This document shows, one piece after another, positions 15,135 to 23,959 of a stretch of DNA of 29,472 bases. The stretch lies in assembly GCA_964423645.1 (NCBI GenBank), contig CAYRFE010000037.1, positions 1 through 29,472 on the forward strand. The letters run 5' to 3'. Each line of letters begins with the position of its first letter. Positions within the stretch are counted from its first letter, which is position 1. A model generated the notes under the pieces. It saw only the letters and a program-made list of their open reading frames with translations. It was not told the origin of the DNA and did no database searches. Both the position numbers and the translations under genes were made by a program. This stretch comes from CAYRFE01 sp964423645 [NCBI: uncultured bacterium]. Lineage in GTDB: Bacteria; Macinerneyibacteriota; Macinerneyibacteria; Macinerneyibacteriales.

Positions 15135-15173
15135 ACTACCACGTTGCACACTAAAAAGAATCAGACCTGAATT

Positions 15174-15209
15174 ATTCCGCTCACCTACCACAGCGCAGAT
15201 GAGCGGAAT
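15174..15209. terminator. Long inverted repeat between convergent genes (possible bidirectional terminator)
   Basis: Perfect 10-bp arms ATTCCGCTCA (15174-15183) and TGAGCGGAAT (15200-15209) around a 16-nt loop. It lies between the thioredoxin-like gene and the 3' end of the broken binding-protein gene. No long T run follows in either direction, so termination is plausible but not proven. Confidence 0.5.
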
Positions 15210-15214
15210 ACCGA

Positions 15215-15939
15215 TCATAAACCATATTTTATTTTGATCTGATTAACCAGAGCGGGATTATTTTTTAAAAATTCGTCAAACTCTTTCACAATTATAGGAT
15301 ATTTTATCGTTGATAAATGGTATGTGCTTTTCGTATGGGGTAATCCTTCGTCAAAGATCAAAGTTCTCTTCATTGAGGCAGTCAGTGCATTTTCTAGAAC
15401 TTTAATATTAAAATATACGCCGTCAACTCTACCGAGGTTTGCCATTTCGATCAACGAAGGAACATCATTATTTTCCAATAATATTACTTTTCCGTCTTTA
15501 ATCTGGCCTAAATAATCCCAGGCGGTAAATCCACGTACAGTTCCCAATACCTTCAAAGCAGGCAATCCTTTTCCTTTATTTTCTTTTTTTACCGATACAC
15601 CATCAATATAACCGATAACCGATTGAGAATACACAACCGATTTTCCTTTTTTCATATCTTGTGCCCACATCGTATTGTCAGGAATTTTAAAATCAACCTT
15701 CTGCTCAACAAATTGAGCATATAATTGTGTTACGGGATACGGTTGATATTCGAATTCATATCCTTTTTCTTTGGCGAATGCATCCAAAACATCTCTAAAA
15801 AAACCTGATATCCTGCCGATTCCACACTCGAATACGGTTTATAATGGACATCCTCGACACCCACCGTAAATTTCTTTGTTTGTGCGCTAATCGTTACCGT
15901 ATACATCAACACAACACACAAAATTACACTTTTATTCAT
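15215..15939 (-). pseudogene. Frameshifted periplasmic solute-binding protein (SBP_bac_3-like)
   Basis: The two halves lie in different frames. The N-terminal half, from ATG 15939 (GGGG 5 nt upstream), has a signal peptide MNKSVILCVVLMYTVTISAQ and runs TKKFTVGVEDVHYKPYSS...AGYQ. The C-terminal half continues as RDVLDAFAKEKGYEFEYQ...PALVNQIKIKYGL to the stop at 15215. The break falls at a run of seven T on the coding strand (plus positions 15797-15803). One extra T would restore a single frame reading GYQVFFRDVLDAF, about 241 residues. The intact product would be an exported binding protein related to 2842-3648. It may be a young pseudogene, a phase-variable gene or a sequencing error. Confidence 0.8.
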
Positions 15940-16053
15940 ATTATCCCCTTTCATCCTCATATACCATTGATATTAACATAACAAAATAATCAATCAATGT
16001 TTTTCAAAGCATGAACCGGATATGAATGGTACTCACGAATGTAGTCGATTGTG

Positions 16054-17445
16054 TTATACGCAATGCATCAGGTCTTCTTTGATTGATCGTGCAGCGATTT
16101 TTCCCGCGCCCATGGCAAGAATAACGGTAGCCGCACCGGTCACAATGTCACCGCCGGCATACACGAACGGCTTTGAAGTCCGCCCTGTTTTTTCGTCAAT
16201 AATAATTGTTCCCCATTTTGACACATGAATATCCGGTGTCGTCGCAGGAATAAGCGGATTCGGTGTATTACCGATCGCGATAACAACCACATCACAATCG
16301 ATCACAAATTCACTGCCCTGCACAGGCACGGGGCGGCGGCGACCTGATGAGTCCGGCTCGCCAAGCTCCATTCTCTGAACGCGTATGCCGTTCACAAATC
16401 CTTTATCGTCTGCAAGTATTTCAACAGGATTACACAAAAGATCAAAGATAAGCCCTTCTTCTTCGCCATGATGAATTTCCGCACTACGAGCCGGCATTTC
16501 TTCTTTCCCTCGGCGATATACAATAATTGACTTTTCTGCTCCTAGCCGTAATGCGGTTCGTGCCGAATCCATGGCGACATTTCCACCGCCTACAGTCACC
16601 ACGCGTTTTCCGCGAATCACCGGCGTCTCTGCATGGGGTAAATATGCTTTCATGAGATTTACGCGAGTAAGATACTCGTTTGCTGAATACACACCAATAC
16701 TGTTTTCACCCGGAATATTCATAAATGACGGTAAACCTGCTCCCGAACCTACAAAAATCGCATCAAAATTTTCTTCCTGCATAAGTTCATCAATGGTGGC
16801 AGTTTTCCCTACGATAAAATTCTTTTCAATTGTAACGCCCATTTTTTCTAAGAATTGTATCTCTTTTTTTACGATCTCTTTCGGCAATCTGAATTCGGGA
16901 ATACCATACACCAGCACACCGCCTGTTTCATGAAGTGCTTCAAAAACGGTAACATCAAAACCTTCTTTGATCAATTCTCCCGCGACAGTTAATCCTGCCG
17001 GTCCCGACCCGACGATTCCAACCTTTTTTCCGTTTTTCGCTTGTAATTTTGGCAGTATCGCCTTCCCATGCTCCCGTTCCCAATCAGCAGCGAAACGCTC
17101 AAGATTTCCTATTGCGATCGGCTCACCCTTTTTACCGAGCACACACCGTTCTTCACACTGCGTCTCTTGCGGACAGACTCGACCACATACGGCAGGTAAT
17201 GAATTTGTTTCTTTTATCTTTTGTGCGGCTTCGGCAAATTTCTCTTCCGCTATAAGTGCGATAAACTGCGGTATACGTACATTCACCGGACACCCGTTGA
17301 CACACAACGGAACTTTACATTGCAAACAACGCTTTGCTTCAGCGACTGCCTCTTCGCAACTGTACCCCACGGGTACTTCTCCGTAATTGTGAATTCGTTC
17401 ATTCGCAGGTTGTTCTTTCATTGATATACGCGTAAATCTATCCAT
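16054..17445 (-). CDS. nfnB: NfnB/SudA-type flavoprotein (GltD-like), large subunit of ferredoxin-NADP transhydrogenase
   Basis: A 463-residue flavoprotein. The N-terminal domain has eight cysteines for two [4Fe-4S] clusters: C40, C43, C48, C52 (CLQCKVPLCVNGCP) and C87, C91, C97, C101. The FAD Rossmann motif VGIVGSGPAGL is at about 142-152 and the NAD(P) motif VTVGGGNVAMDSARTALR near 285. The C terminus has YAGGDIVTGAATVILAMGAGK. This is the glutamate-synthase small-subunit/SudA/NfnB family. The adjacent NfnA-type gene 5 bp upstream favours an NfnAB complex that couples reduced ferredoxin and NADH to NADP+ reduction. Sulfide dehydrogenase (SudAB) is the main alternative name for the same architecture. 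No GltB-type large subunit lies nearby. Confidence 0.92.
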   Translation of the reverse strand: MDRFTRISMKEQPANERIHNYGEVPVGYSCEEAVAEAKRCLQCKVPLCVNGCPVNVRIPQFIALIAEEKFAEAAQKIKETNSLPAVCGRVCPQETQCEERCVLGKKGEPIAIGNLERFAADWEREHGKAILPKLQAKNGKKVGIVGSGPAGLTVAGELIKEGFDVTVFEALHETGGVLVYGIPEFRLPKEIVKKEIQFLEKMGVTIEKNFIVGKTATIDELMQEENFDAIFVGSGAGLPSFMNIPGENSIGVYSANEYLTRVNLMKAYLPHAETPVIRGKRVVTVGGGNVAMDSARTALRLGAEKSIIVYRRGKEEMPARSAEIHHGEEEGLIFDLLCNPVEILADDKGFVNGIRVQRMELGEPDSSGRRRPVPVQGSEFVIDCDVVVIAIGNTPNPLIPATTPDIHVSKWGTIIIDEKTGRTSKPFVYAGGDIVTGAATVILAMGAGKIAARSIKEDLMHCV

Positions 17446-17450
17446 AAGAC

Positions 17451-18284
17451 TTACATCTCCTCAAGTTTACAGTGATGAGACAATTTTTCTGTTTCAAACT
17501 CTTTATAACCGTTTAACCGACGGATCAATCCATCCCAATCAATGCCTGCAGCATCAAATTCAGGCCCGTCGACACATGCAAATTTCGTTTCTCCGTCAAC
17601 AGTCACGCGACATCCGCCGCACATCCCCGTACCGTCGATCATTATGGGATTAAGAGATGCAACCGTTGGAACGTGGTGTGCAAGTGTCAATTGTGTGGTC
17701 ATTTTCATCATGATCGCAGGCCCGATCACAAATGCGGCATCAAAACATTCTCCGTGTTCAAAAAGAGACATAATCGCATCGGTCACTTTACCTTGAATAC
17801 CGTAACTGCCGTCATCTGTGACCGGTATCACACTGTCTGCAAAATGTTGCATATCCTTTTCAAGGATCATCAGATCCTTCGTGCGAGCTCCCAACACTAC
17901 AGTGACCGTATTACCCGCTTCATGAAGCGCACGAACGATCGGATAGAGAGGCGCGATCCCGACTCCTCCGCCAACACACAGACAACGACCGAACTTTTCT
18001 ATATGGGTAGGTTTTCCAAGTGGCCCGGCAACATCAAGGATATCATCCCCGATATTCATTTGTCCGAGAAGACGAGTACCTTTCCCGACGGTTTGAAATA
18101 TTATCTCTATCCACCCGTTTTTTGTATCGGCATTTGCAATGGTCAAAGGAATACGTTCACTTCCTTCACTATGGCGTAATATGATAAATTGCCCAGCAAG
18201 TCTTTTTTTTGCGATACGAGGTGCATTGAGACGAAAACGAATAACATGTTCAGAAAGTTGCTCTTTTTGAATTATTTTTGCCAT
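17451..18284 (-). CDS. nfnA: NfnA/SudB-type ferredoxin-NADP reductase, small subunit
   Basis: A 277-residue FAD/NAD-binding protein of the ferredoxin reductase/dihydroorotate-dehydrogenase electron-transfer subunit family. FAD segment: ERIPLTIANAD (about 43-53). NAD segment: CVGGGVGIAPLYPIVRAL (103-120). The [2Fe-2S] site reads DGTGMCGGCR with Asp217, Cys222 and Cys225, plus Cys237 in FACVDG. One Asp and three Cys is the ligand set described for the small subunit of Thermotoga NfnAB. First gene of nfnA-nfnB; GGAGGG lies 6 nt before ATG. No clean promoter was found; upstream is a repeat cluster. Confidence 0.92.
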   Translation of the reverse strand: MAKIIQKEQLSEHVIRFRLNAPRIAKKRLAGQFIILRHSEGSERIPLTIANADTKNGWIEIIFQTVGKGTRLLGQMNIGDDILDVAGPLGKPTHIEKFGRCLCVGGGVGIAPLYPIVRALHEAGNTVTVVLGARTKDLMILEKDMQHFADSVIPVTDDGSYGIQGKVTDAIMSLFEHGECFDAAFVIGPAIMMKMTTQLTLAHHVPTVASLNPIMIDGTGMCGGCRVTVDGETKFACVDGPEFDAAGIDWDGLIRRLNGYKEFETEKLSHHCKLEEM

Positions 18285-18310
18285 ACCATACCCTCCGCAG
18301 AATTACCTTC

Positions 18311-18396
18311 TTATAGCGGGACTTCGTCCCCCTCAACCCTTCTCATATCACAAACTATCATCGTTAAGTCGAACGAAGCTTCGGGGATTTACCCCG
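18311..18396 (+). repeat. Palindromic intergenic repeat, copy 3a (degenerate)
   Basis: Short form of the family just upstream of nfnA. GGGAC-TTC-GTCCC at 18318-18330 is a trimmed version of the GTGGGGACTTCGTCCCCAC hairpin. Then CGAAGCTTCG (palindrome, 18374-18383) runs into CGGGG-ATTTA-CCCCG (18382-18396), which matches the CCGAAGCAAGCTTCGGGG module at 10655. Confidence 0.65.
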
Positions 18397-18526
18397 GTGC
18401 GATTAAAATATATCACACGCATATAGTAGCAGAAAGAAGTAGTTTGTAAATATAGATCCGACGATATTTTCGTAAAATTACGATTTTCACCGTCAGTTTT
18501 TCTGATTCATCCTTGTCCATAAAGAG

Positions 18527-18640
18527 TTACGTTGCAAGTAACACACATTCAAGACGCATATCTTCAACTGAAACTTCTTCCCAAGGCATAGCGACCTCCT
18601 ATTGCTACCTATGTCTTGGTAATTATGGGTTACCTTTCTC
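18527..18640 (-). mobile_element. Remnant of an IS481-type transposase 5' end
   Basis: Minus strand: AGGAGGT, then ATG 18589 and 20 codons beginning MPWEEVSVEDMRLE and ending LLAT before TAA. This closely resembles the N terminus of IS481-type integrases (MPWKE...S...R.EFVLLA). The stop falls where a CAA (Gln) codon would be common in the family, so a C-to-T change is plausible. The upstream segment (GGTAACCCATAATTACC, then ACATAGGTAGCAAT) resembles the repetitive left ends of such elements. Past the stop, the reading frame shows no match to the helix-turn-helix that should follow, so almost all of the element is lost. Confidence 0.6.
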
Positions 18641-18654
18641 TTGAATCCAGACCC

Positions 18655-18735
18655 TTGTTATAGAGTGGGGACTTCGTCCCATCACCTTTTTTAGAAAATA
18701 AAGTGATTTTGGAAATTTTGAATTTTGCAAAGGTC
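18655..18735 (+). repeat. Palindromic intergenic repeat, copy 3b
   Basis: A degenerate hairpin GTGGGGAC-TTC-GTCCCATCAC (18665-18685) is followed by TTTTTTAGAAAATAAAG, a few variable bases, and the conserved tail TTGGAAATTTTGAATTTTGC with AAAGGTCT. It ends about 16 bp before the PFOR terminator. Between copies 3a and 3b lies the IS481-type remnant. Confidence 0.8.
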
Positions 18736-18742
18736 TATGGTT

Positions 18743-18772
18743 GTAAATAAATAAGGCGCCTTTCGGCGCCTT
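18743..18772 (-). terminator. Intrinsic terminator of the PFOR gene
   Basis: Minus strand: stem AAGGCGCC/GGCGCCTT (8 bp) with GAAA tetraloop (18772-18753), followed by ATTTATTTAC. It lies 26 nt after the PFOR stop codon. The U-rich tail is interrupted, so efficiency is uncertain. Confidence 0.8.
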
Positions 18773-18798
18773 AAAACAAGGAGAAACGAAACTATCTA

Positions 18799-21700
18799 TC
18801 AGATACCGTAATCGGCAAAACGTTTCAGACGAGCATAGCGTTCTTTCAGATCGTTACGAAGCATTTCATGTAATTTCTTTGCTTCTCCCGGGAACGATTT
18901 CTCAAGACTCTTAAAACGTGTCTCATTATTGATGATTTCGATAACATCTTTTTTCGGTTCGCCGGAATGTAAGGTGAACGGATTCTTTCCTTCGTCTTTA
19001 AGATCCGGATTGTATGAATAAAGCGGCCACATACCGGTTTCTACGACGAGCTTGCCTTCTTTTTGTGAATGTCCCATATCCAAACCATGGTTGATACACG
19101 GAGAATACGCAAGAATAAGTGACGGTCCTTTATACCGTTCAGCCTCAAGCATAGCTTTTAAGAGTTGATTGTAATTTGCACCCATGGATACCGATGCAAC
19201 ATACGCATATCCATAACTCATCGCAATAAGACCAAGATCTTTCTTGCGCATCTTCTTACCCGATGTTGCGAATTTCGCCACCGCACCAAACGGAGTTGAT
19301 TTTGATGACTGTCCGCCGGTATTGGAATATACTTCAGTATCAAGAACAAGAATATTCACATCTTCACCGGATGCAATAACATGATCAAGGCCTCCGAATC
19401 CGATGTCATATGCCCACCCGTCTCCTCCGATGATCCAAATCGACTTTTTAATGAAATAATCCTTCATTTCATATATCTCATCAAGCAGATCACTTTCAAG
19501 CTCTTCCTCTTCAAGTAAATGTTCAAGTTTGTGTGCGATGGATTTTGTCGCTTCGCCGTCATTCATATTCTCAAGCCATTCTTTAAGAGCTTTTTTCAAT
19601 GTATCCGATATTGGCAATTCAGCAGCTTCTGCCATCAGTGCCGCCAATGCTTCGCGTTTTTGACGAATCGCGATAGCCATACCGTAACCGTATTCGGCGT
19701 TATCTTCAAATAACGAGTTTGCCCACGCAGGCCCCATACCGTTTTCATTCACGGTATACGGACAACTTGGGGCAGAACCGCCATAGATCGACGAACAACC
19801 TGTTGCATTTGCTATGACCATACGATCACCGAACAACTGCGTCGCCAATTTAATATACGGTGTTTCGCCGCAACCTGCACATGCACCTGAGAACTCGAAC
19901 AACGGTTTTACAAACTGACTGCCGGTAATCGTATCTTTCGGCAACAAACTGTCCCGAATCGGCAGATTAATAGAGAATTGATTATTGATCGCTTCATCGT
20001 GTGCGATTTCCTCAAAAGGAACCATATCAAGTGCTTTACCCGGGCAAATATCGGCACAGTTTCCGCAACCGGCACAATCCATCGGATACAGCTGTATTTT
20101 GAAATCAAAACCATCAAGCGCTTTGTTTTTCGGGCGAATGGTCTCAAATTTTCCGGGAGCGTGTTCTTTTTCTTCAGGGGTCAAAAGAAGAGGACGAATC
20201 GCCGCATGCGGACATACCAAAGAGCAGAAATTACACTGGATACACTTTTCGGCGATCCATTTCGGTAATTTGTTTGCGACTCCGCGTTTTTCAAAACGAG
20301 TGGTCGCTGTTGGGAATGATCCGTCTGCATTGAATGCGCTTACCGGCAAATCATCACCCTTTTGCGCAAGCATAGGTTTCATAACATTATTCACAAAACC
20401 GATTTCTTCTTCAGAGGTATATTCTTCGTGGACGGTGATCGCATCGAATGCTTTATCGGATGCTTCAAGCCATGTTTTACCGTATTTGATCTCCTTCAAA
20501 CCTTCAAGAGCATTATCAACGGCTTTATAGTTCATTTTTACGACATCTTCACCTTTTTTGCCATAAGTTTTTTCGATTGCTTTTTTCATGTATGCAACGG
20601 CATCTTCAAACGGTACAACTGCGGAAAGTTTGAAGAACACGGTTTGCATGATCATATTGATACGCTGACCCAAACCGATCTTATCAGCCATATCAACGGC
20701 ATCAATAATATAGAATTTAGCTTTTTTTGCGGCAATTGCACGTTTTAGCGATGCAGGCAATTTTTCTTCTATCTCTTTTTCATTCCATGTGGTATTGAGT
20801 ACAAACGTGCCGTTCTCTTTCAAACCGTCAAGTAAATCATATTGATTCACGTAACTTTGTTTGTGACACGCAATATAATCGGCACTGCGGATAAGATAGG
20901 TAGAACGGATCGGGTGCTTACCAAAACGCAAATGAGAAACAGTAAGCCCGCCTGATTTCTTAGAGTCGTACGCAAAATAACCCTGCGCATACAGATCGGT
21001 GTTATCGCCGATGATCTTGATCGCATCTTTATTGGCTCCGACAGTTCCATCTGAACCGAATCCCCAGAATTTACACTGAACAGTACCTTCCATTGTCGTA
21101 TCAATTTCTTTCTCGACACGTAGGGATGTATGGGTCACATCATCATTGATGCCGACAGTGAACTGATTCTTTGGTTCTTTTCCCTTCAAGTTGTCATATA
21201 CTGCCATGACCATACCCGGAGTGAACTCTTTAGAGCTCAAACCGTAACGTCCGCCGACAACGGTGAGATAATCTTTCTTCTCATATAATGCGGTCACGAT
21301 ATCCTTATAGAGCGGTTCGCCTTCTGCGCCGGGTTCTTTTGTACGATCAAGAACCGCGATTGAACGAACGGTACCCGGTAACGCCTGCATAAAATGTTCA
21401 ACTGAAAACGGACGATACAAATGAACTTTTACGAGACCTACTTTTTCGCCTTTACCCATAAGGTAACATATGGTTTCTTCTATCGTTTCACATCCTGAAC
21501 CCATCGCAATGATAACACGATCGGCTTCCGGATGTCCTACATAATCAAATAAGTGATAACGGCGTCCGGTAATTTCATACACCTTATCCATTTGTTCCTG
21601 CACAATTGCAGGCGCAGCATCGTAGTACGGATTACACGCCTCACGAGCCTGGAAAAACACATCCGGATTCTGTGCGGTCCCTTTCAAAACAGGAACTTCA

Positions 21701-22338
21701 GGGCGCATGGCGCGATCTTTAAAAGCGGCGATCGCATCATAATCAACGATCTTCTTTATATCTTCATAATCAATCATTTCTACTTTAAGCACCTCATGAG
21801 AGGTACGGAAACCATCAAAGAAATGAACGACGGGAAGGCTTGCTTTGATCGCAGACAAATGCGCAACAAGACTGAGGTCCATCGCTTCCTGAACAGAATT
21901 TGAAGACAGTAAAAGTGCACCGGTCTGACGTACTGCCATAACATCTGAATGATCGCCGAATATAGAGAGTGCATGCGACGCGACCGTACGAGCAGTTACG
22001 TGAAATACGCCCGGTAATAATTCACCTGCGAGTTTATACAAATTCGGGATCATCAATAAAAGCCCTTGGGATGCGGTATACGTGGTGGTCAAGGAACCTG
22101 CACTCAAAGAGCCGTGCACTGCGCCTGCCGCACCTGCTTCAGACTGCATCTCTGATACGATAACTTCACGGTTGAAAATATTTTTCAATCCGTACGCTGA
22201 CCATTCATCGGTCAATTCGCCCATCGTTGATGATGGCGTGATCGGGTAAATAGCTGCTACTTCAGTAAGCGCATACGATGCATGCGCGGCAGCGGTATTA
22301 CCGTCGATCGCTTTCATGTTCTTTTTCAATTTCGCCAT
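18799..22338 (-). CDS. nifJ: Pyruvate:ferredoxin (flavodoxin) oxidoreductase, single-chain
   Basis: A 1179-residue homodimeric-type PFOR, which converts pyruvate and CoA to acetyl-CoA, CO2 and reduced ferredoxin. Domains in order: TPP pyrimidine-binding domain with YPITPSSTMGELTDEW (about 31-46); the transketolase-C-like and gamma domains (KFWGFGSDGTVGANK near 423-437); the two-cluster ferredoxin domain with CIQCNFCSLVCP (about 699-710) and CAGCGNCADICP (about 755-766); the proximal-cluster and TPP region with CAGCGETPY (about 819) and GDGWAYDIGFGGLDH near 1000. ATG 22338 is chosen over 22365 because GGAGG lies 4-5 nt upstream. It supplies the reduced ferredoxin that NfnAB next door can use. 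Confidence 0.98.
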   Translation of the reverse strand: MAKLKKNMKAIDGNTAAAHASYALTEVAAIYPITPSSTMGELTDEWSAYGLKNIFNREVIVSEMQSEAGAAGAVHGSLSAGSLTTTYTASQGLLLMIPNLYKLAGELLPGVFHVTARTVASHALSIFGDHSDVMAVRQTGALLLSSNSVQEAMDLSLVAHLSAIKASLPVVHFFDGFRTSHEVLKVEMIDYEDIKKIVDYDAIAAFKDRAMRPEVPVLKGTAQNPDVFFQAREACNPYYDAAPAIVQEQMDKVYEITGRRYHLFDYVGHPEADRVIIAMGSGCETIEETICYLMGKGEKVGLVKVHLYRPFSVEHFMQALPGTVRSIAVLDRTKEPGAEGEPLYKDIVTALYEKKDYLTVVGGRYGLSSKEFTPGMVMAVYDNLKGKEPKNQFTVGINDDVTHTSLRVEKEIDTTMEGTVQCKFWGFGSDGTVGANKDAIKIIGDNTDLYAQGYFAYDSKKSGGLTVSHLRFGKHPIRSTYLIRSADYIACHKQSYVNQYDLLDGLKENGTFVLNTTWNEKEIEEKLPASLKRAIAAKKAKFYIIDAVDMADKIGLGQRINMIMQTVFFKLSAVVPFEDAVAYMKKAIEKTYGKKGEDVVKMNYKAVDNALEGLKEIKYGKTWLEASDKAFDAITVHEEYTSEEEIGFVNNVMKPMLAQKGDDLPVSAFNADGSFPTATTRFEKRGVANKLPKWIAEKCIQCNFCSLVCPHAAIRPLLLTPEEKEHAPGKFETIRPKNKALDGFDFKIQLYPMDCAGCGNCADICPGKALDMVPFEEIAHDEAINNQFSINLPIRDSLLPKDTITGSQFVKPLFEFSGACAGCGETPYIKLATQLFGDRMVIANATGCSSIYGGSAPSCPYTVNENGMGPAWANSLFEDNAEYGYGMAIAIRQKREALAALMAEAAELPISDTLKKALKEWLENMNDGEATKSIAHKLEHLLEEEELESDLLDEIYEMKDYFIKKSIWIIGGDGWAYDIGFGGLDHVIASGEDVNILVLDTEVYSNTGGQSSKSTPFGAVAKFATSGKKMRKKDLGLIAMSYGYAYVASVSMGANYNQLLKAMLEAERYKGPSLILAYSPCINHGLDMGHSQKEGKLVVETGMWPLYSYNPDLKDEGKNPFTLHSGEPKKDVIEIINNETRFKSLEKSFPGEAKKLHEMLRNDLKERYARLKRFADYGI

Positions 22339-22420
22339 AAATCCTCCTTTTATACTCAAAGCCAACTCTTTTTTTTCAAGGCTGAAACGGACAAACAGAT
22401 CATACCGCTTCGCTACACGT

Positions 22421-22448
22421 ATTATACGTCAAAAGTTTAAAATGAAAA
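22421..22448 (-). promoter_or_regulatory. Possible promoter of the PFOR gene
   Basis: Minus strand: perfect -10 TATAAT (22426-22421), with only a partial -35 TTTTCA (22448-22443) at 16 bp. The leader would be about 75 nt. A TTGACG abuts the -10 box and cannot serve as its -35. The rest of 22339-22662 shows no gene; two small hairpins (TACG...CGTA and ATGAC...GTCAT, near 22572-22600) follow the Gate-domain gene. Confidence 0.4.
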
Positions 22449-22662
22449 GCATTATTTTTAACTTTTCGGGAGAAAACAAATGATGTAAAATCCGCATTAT
22501 CAGAATACAACAGTGAATAAAATCATATACGAGTAATTGTAGTCAGTGTGTGTGCTCATGAATATCGCTGTATACGAACCACGTATGACGACCACGTCAT
22601 TATTGAAAATCAACACCGGTCAACCCTCTCGCCGAACTCGTATTAATGATATGTTCGCATCA

Positions 22663-23805
22663 TCATTTTATCAAATATGTAAAAAGAATATAGATGTAAT
22701 GCGCGAATACACCAGCAAACAGCCCGCCTATAGTATGGGAAAGTATCGCACGTGAAATAAGGTTGCGATAATTCAACGCATCGAGCATGGCAGTGTGTGT
22801 GCTTAAAAACCCGCTCCAGCACATACCCATTGCAGTAAATACCGCGATCTCATTCCCGCCGAGAAATGATTTGAATTTCGGAACAAGCGACATCGCCGCC
22901 CCGACCGCCCCAAGAGATGTGATCGGAAATGCAATGAACTCGGGCCGTTCAAATCCGAAAAGAACTTTGAAAAGTATCGCTATTTTGCCTGCAACTTCAG
23001 GAAGAATCGGCACGCCTTCGTACGCCGCTCCGGTATATCCTGTAGGAGACGGCCCGAATGTGATGATCATAATGAATGTGCTGATTATAAGAACACCGGG
23101 TATTATCGCAAGTCCCAGATCAACGCCCATTTTCCCGCCGTCAAGCACAGAATTTAAAAGACGTAGAAACGGACCATCGTCAGATTCGATCTTGATCGCT
23201 TCCTCCGACTCGCCTTTAAATGTGACATATGAATCACCGATGAGCGGTTTGGTCAGTCGTTGCATAAGACGTGTGGAAATGATACCCCCGATTATCGCAC
23301 CGATCAAACCTATCATCGTCGGCATCACAAATGTTTTCCCCAAGCTCATCATAAAGGTCATAACTACCAGACCCATACCGAACGATGTCCCGAAATTGGT
23401 AAGCGATACCAACTCATACTTTTTGAAATAAGAACAAAAATGTTTATCTTTGGAAAGACTGATGATCGCAGGATTGTCTGAAAAAAATGCCATCAATGCA
23501 CCAAGCGATGCTACACCGGGTAAATTGAAAAGAGGACGCATGAGCGGTGCGAGAATAAACTCAAGAAGTCGCACTACGCCGAACTCGATCATGATCTTTC
23601 CCAATGCTCCGGCAAGAACAGTGATCGCCATTATGTAAAAGACGGTTTTCATTAAAAGGTCATATGCGGTCTTCATGATGGTATTCATCATATTTTCTGT
23701 GCCCATGACATTCGCCATATAGCCGAAAAAACCGAAAAACAGTAATAGAAACACAATTAAAAAAAACGCGCCTTCAAAACGCTTTTTTACCAACCCGCCT
23801 AACAT
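22663..23805 (-). CDS. Nucleoside-recognition (Gate) domain membrane protein
   Basis: A 380-residue polytopic inner-membrane protein with features of the nucleoside-recognition/Gate family (SpmA/YjiH-like). There are about eight to ten hydrophobic helices, glycine-rich helix starts (TVLAGALGKIMIEFG, PLFNLPGVASLGALMAFFSDNPAI), a polar cytosolic-looking loop at about 190-215, and FGFERPEFIAFPITSLGAVGAAMSLVP in the second half. The family is named for a motif in nucleoside transporters, but many members have no tested substrate. ATG 23805 has AAGGAG about 12 nt upstream, rather far. It has its own promoter and lies upstream of PFOR on the same strand, 325 bp apart, so co-transcription is not assured. 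Confidence 0.72.
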   Translation of the reverse strand: MLGGLVKKRFEGAFFLIVFLLLFFGFFGYMANVMGTENMMNTIMKTAYDLLMKTVFYIMAITVLAGALGKIMIEFGVVRLLEFILAPLMRPLFNLPGVASLGALMAFFSDNPAIISLSKDKHFCSYFKKYELVSLTNFGTSFGMGLVVMTFMMSLGKTFVMPTMIGLIGAIIGGIISTRLMQRLTKPLIGDSYVTFKGESEEAIKIESDDGPFLRLLNSVLDGGKMGVDLGLAIIPGVLIISTFIMIITFGPSPTGYTGAAYEGVPILPEVAGKIAILFKVLFGFERPEFIAFPITSLGAVGAAMSLVPKFKSFLGGNEIAVFTAMGMCWSGFLSTHTAMLDALNYRNLISRAILSHTIGGLFAGVFAHYIYILFTYLIK

Positions 23806-23879
23806 AGTAAGGTCACTCTCCTTTAGAATGGCTGCAAAAAGCAGCGCAAGGTTAACTATATTATGTTATGTCTGCGAAA

Positions 23880-23908
23880 ACTATACGCGTGCGAAAATTG
23901 AAAGTCAA
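23880..23908 (-). promoter_or_regulatory. sigma70-like promoter of the Gate-domain gene
   Basis: Minus strand: -35 TTGACT (23908-23903), 17-bp spacer, -10 TATAGT (23885-23880). The leader of about 68 nt holds a small hairpin GCTGC-TTTTT-GCAGC (about 23847-23831) just ahead of AAGGAG. Confidence 0.7.
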
Positions 23909-23959
23909 ATAAAATCGGAGAAAAAATACAATGCAAAAAAACGTTTTTTCTGCCGAAAT

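Noticed and set aside
19985-20530. Plus-strand 181-residue open frame inside PFOR.
   Set aside because: Antisense to the conserved ferredoxin domain of PFOR, so it cannot be supported as a gene.
22787-23431. Plus-strand 214-residue open frame opposite the Gate-domain gene.
   Set aside because: Antisense shadow; Pro/Ser/Ile-rich composition is typical of the reverse of a membrane-protein gene.
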